From Faecalimonas sp. (GTDB taxonomy: Bacteria > Bacillota_A > Clostridia > Lachnospirales > Lachnospiraceae), in contig JAPFCT010000173.1 in the NCBI GenBank assembly GCA_026169575.1, positions 1 to 6,511 of the forward strand: a stretch of 6,511 bases of DNA, in the 5' to 3' direction. Position numbers and translations under genes: made by a program. The notes under the pieces were generated by a model that did not search any database, was not told where the DNA came from, and saw only the letters and a list, made by a program, of their open reading frames with translations. Positions within the stretch are counted from its first letter, which is position 1, and every line of letters starts with the position of its first letter. Below, piece by piece: positions 5,389-6,511 of the stretch.

Positions 5389-5883
5389 ATGGCGATAAGA
5401 GGAGAAGCTTACGTATATGGAAACACTGTACGACAGCCGCAAGTCAGTATAGACAGACAGACAGCATTACAGCCTTCAGAACCGAAAAAGGTGAGTAAAC
5501 AAGTACATAAAAATAGAAAAAGAGCGCTGGATATGAACAAAGGCTATGTGTTGTTCTTATCGATCGCTGCGATCGCAGCACTCTTTATTTGTGTCAGATA
5601 TCTTCAGCTTCAGTCTGAGATTACGAGCCGTTCAGAAGCGATCGCTGTACTTCAAAGTGAACTGACAGAGTTAAAGGAAGAAAATACAGCGATGTACAAT
5701 GCTGCGACAGACAGCGTAGACTTAGAGGAGCTTCGGAAGCGTGCTGTGGAAGAGCTTGGTATGGTGCCGGCTTCGCCGGAGCAGGTCATCGAGTATGACA
5801 GCCCTACAAGCAGCTATGTGAAACAGTATGAAGAGATACCGGAAAATGGAATATTAGCACAGTCAAGTAAAGTTTCTGAGTAA
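5389..5883 (+). CDS. ftsL: FtsL-like cell division protein (septum formation initiator type)
   Basis: A 164-residue bitopic membrane protein with the FtsL/DivIC layout. It has a cytosolic N-terminal region (1-51), one membrane span (about 52-71, GYVLFLSIAAIAALFICVRY), and an outer coiled coil (about 73-122) rich in heptad Leu/Ile, such as LQSELTELKEENTAM. A closing motif DLEELRKRAVEELGMVPASP (111-130) is typical of the clostridial group. FtsL, with DivIC/FtsB and DivIB/FtsQ, activates the FtsW-class B PBP pair at the septum. The N-terminal tail is longer than in many FtsL proteins and contains YVYGNTVRQPQ (8-18). AGGAGA at 5376-5381 lies 7 bases before the ATG. Its place between rsmH and a PBP gene is the standard ftsL position. 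Sequence conservation is low, so the symbol rests on layout and position. Confidence 0.82.
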   Translation: MAIRGEAYVYGNTVRQPQVSIDRQTALQPSEPKKVSKQVHKNRKRALDMNKGYVLFLSIAAIAALFICVRYLQLQSEITSRSEAIAVLQSELTELKEENTAMYNAATDSVDLEELRKRAVEELGMVPASPEQVIEYDSPTSSYVKQYEEIPENGILAQSSKVSE

Positions 5884-5894
5884 AAGGTGAGAAA

Positions 5895-6511
5895 ATGTCC
5901 AAAAGAAGAAAGCGTAACTCATTTCATTTTTTAAAAAGAAAATTTTCGAAGATTATGCAGAAAAAGCTAGTACTATTATTTTCATTAGTTGTGCTGGCTT
6001 TTGCTATTTTAATTGGAAGAATTATACAGATCAATGCGATGAACGGCGAGAAATATACGAAAGTCGTTCTGGACCAGCAGCAGTATGACAGCAGGGTGAT
6101 CCCCTTTCGGAGAGGGGACATCGTGGACCGCAATGGGACAAAGCTTGCGACGAGTGAGCGGGTCTACAATGTGATCCTGGATGTCAAAGCGATGCTTGAG
6201 AAGAAGGAATATAAAAAGCCGACGATCAAAGTGCTGAAGGACTGCTTTGGAATTGCGGAAAAGGATGTAGAGGAACTGATTGAATCCAGCCCGGAGAGTC
6301 GCTATAATGTGATGCTCAAAGGGGTAGATTATGATACGGCAAAGGAATTTGAGGCGATCGATGAAGATGAAGAGAAACATCCAAACGTCAAAGGTATCTG
6401 GCTGGAAGAAGATTATATCAGAAAATACCCATACAATTCACTGGCGAGTGATGTGATCGGTTTTTCCAATGCGGATGATGTAGGAACGATCGGGCTTGAG
6501 GCATCTTACAA
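5895..6511 (+). CDS. Class B penicillin-binding protein (FtsI/SpoVD type), N-terminal part, 3' end outside window
   Basis: The first 205 residues of a septal peptidoglycan transpeptidase, cut by the window end. Seen here: a very basic start (KRRKRNSF), one membrane anchor at about 25-46 (LVLLFSLVVLAFAILIGRII), and FRRGDIVDRNGTKLA (71-85), the N-terminal hallmark of class B PBPs. There follows a pedestal region ending RKYPYNSLASDVIGF (176-190) and GTIGLEASY (197-205), which normally leads into the rest of the pedestal and then the transpeptidase domain. The SxxK, SxN and KTG motifs are not in view. AAAGGTGA at 5883-5890 overlaps the FtsL-like stop codon and is 4 bases before the ATG, so the genes are tightly linked and probably translationally coupled. 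FtsI and SpoVD cannot be told apart, because SpoVD is recognised by a C-terminal PASTA domain outside the window. Confidence 0.92.
   Translation, partial: MSKRRKRNSFHFLKRKFSKIMQKKLVLLFSLVVLAFAILIGRIIQINAMNGEKYTKVVLDQQQYDSRVIPFRRGDIVDRNGTKLATSERVYNVILDVKAMLEKKEYKKPTIKVLKDCFGIAEKDVEELIESSPESRYNVMLKGVDYDTAKEFEAIDEDEEKHPNVKGIWLEEDYIRKYPYNSLASDVIGFSNADDVGTIGLEASY

Noticed and set aside
6009..6380. Minus-strand frames opposite the PBP gene
   Set aside because: The + strand carries clear class B PBP motifs in an open frame to the window end. The antisense frames show no features.

Overview
The window looks like chromosomal core DNA from a low-to-mid GC Gram-positive anaerobe, most likely a clostridial member of the Lachnospiraceae. 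This is inferred from the strong purine-rich Shine-Dalgarno sites, the start of a Firmicutes-type division and cell wall (dcw) cluster in the order mraZ-rsmH-ftsL-like-PBP, a DegV-family protein, and a divergent FtsW with a QND motif. No rRNA, tRNA, CRISPR array, intact mobile element or phage gene was recognised. All supported genes lie on the + strand.

Block 1 (1-2441). The window opens inside asnB, a glutamine-hydrolysing asparagine synthetase. Its C-terminal synthetase domain is visible and the N-terminal glutaminase domain lies outside. After only 23 bases comes a complete SEDS-family gene, best called ftsW, a septal peptidoglycan polymerase. It sits away from the dcw cluster start, with a metabolic gene directly upstream.

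Block 2 (2442-3691). A short intergenic region carries a plausible sigma-A promoter and a 7+7 bp inverted repeat at the expected transcription start. It is followed by degV, a fatty-acid-binding family protein, and a 76-residue single-pass membrane protein of unknown function. The block ends at a strong hairpin that probably terminates transcription.

Block 3 (3692-6511). A 220-base intergenic region holds two more inverted repeats, an A/T-rich stretch, a good sigma-A promoter (TTGAAA, 17 bp, TACAAT) and a phased series of AAGTGG boxes in and just after the promoter. These are probable MraZ binding sites. The cluster then runs: mraZ (regulator), an imperfect hairpin, rsmH (16S rRNA methyltransferase), an FtsL-like division protein, and the start of a class B penicillin-binding protein cut by the window end. 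Together these couple a self-limiting regulator to ribosome modification and septal wall synthesis. The FtsW of block 1 is the expected type of polymerase partner for a class B PBP such as the one in block 3.

The window is mostly ordinary core genome. The points most worth a second look are the phased MraZ box array, the operator-like repeat before degV, the small membrane protein after degV, and the mraZ-rsmH hairpin. I see no convincing undescribed multi-gene system.
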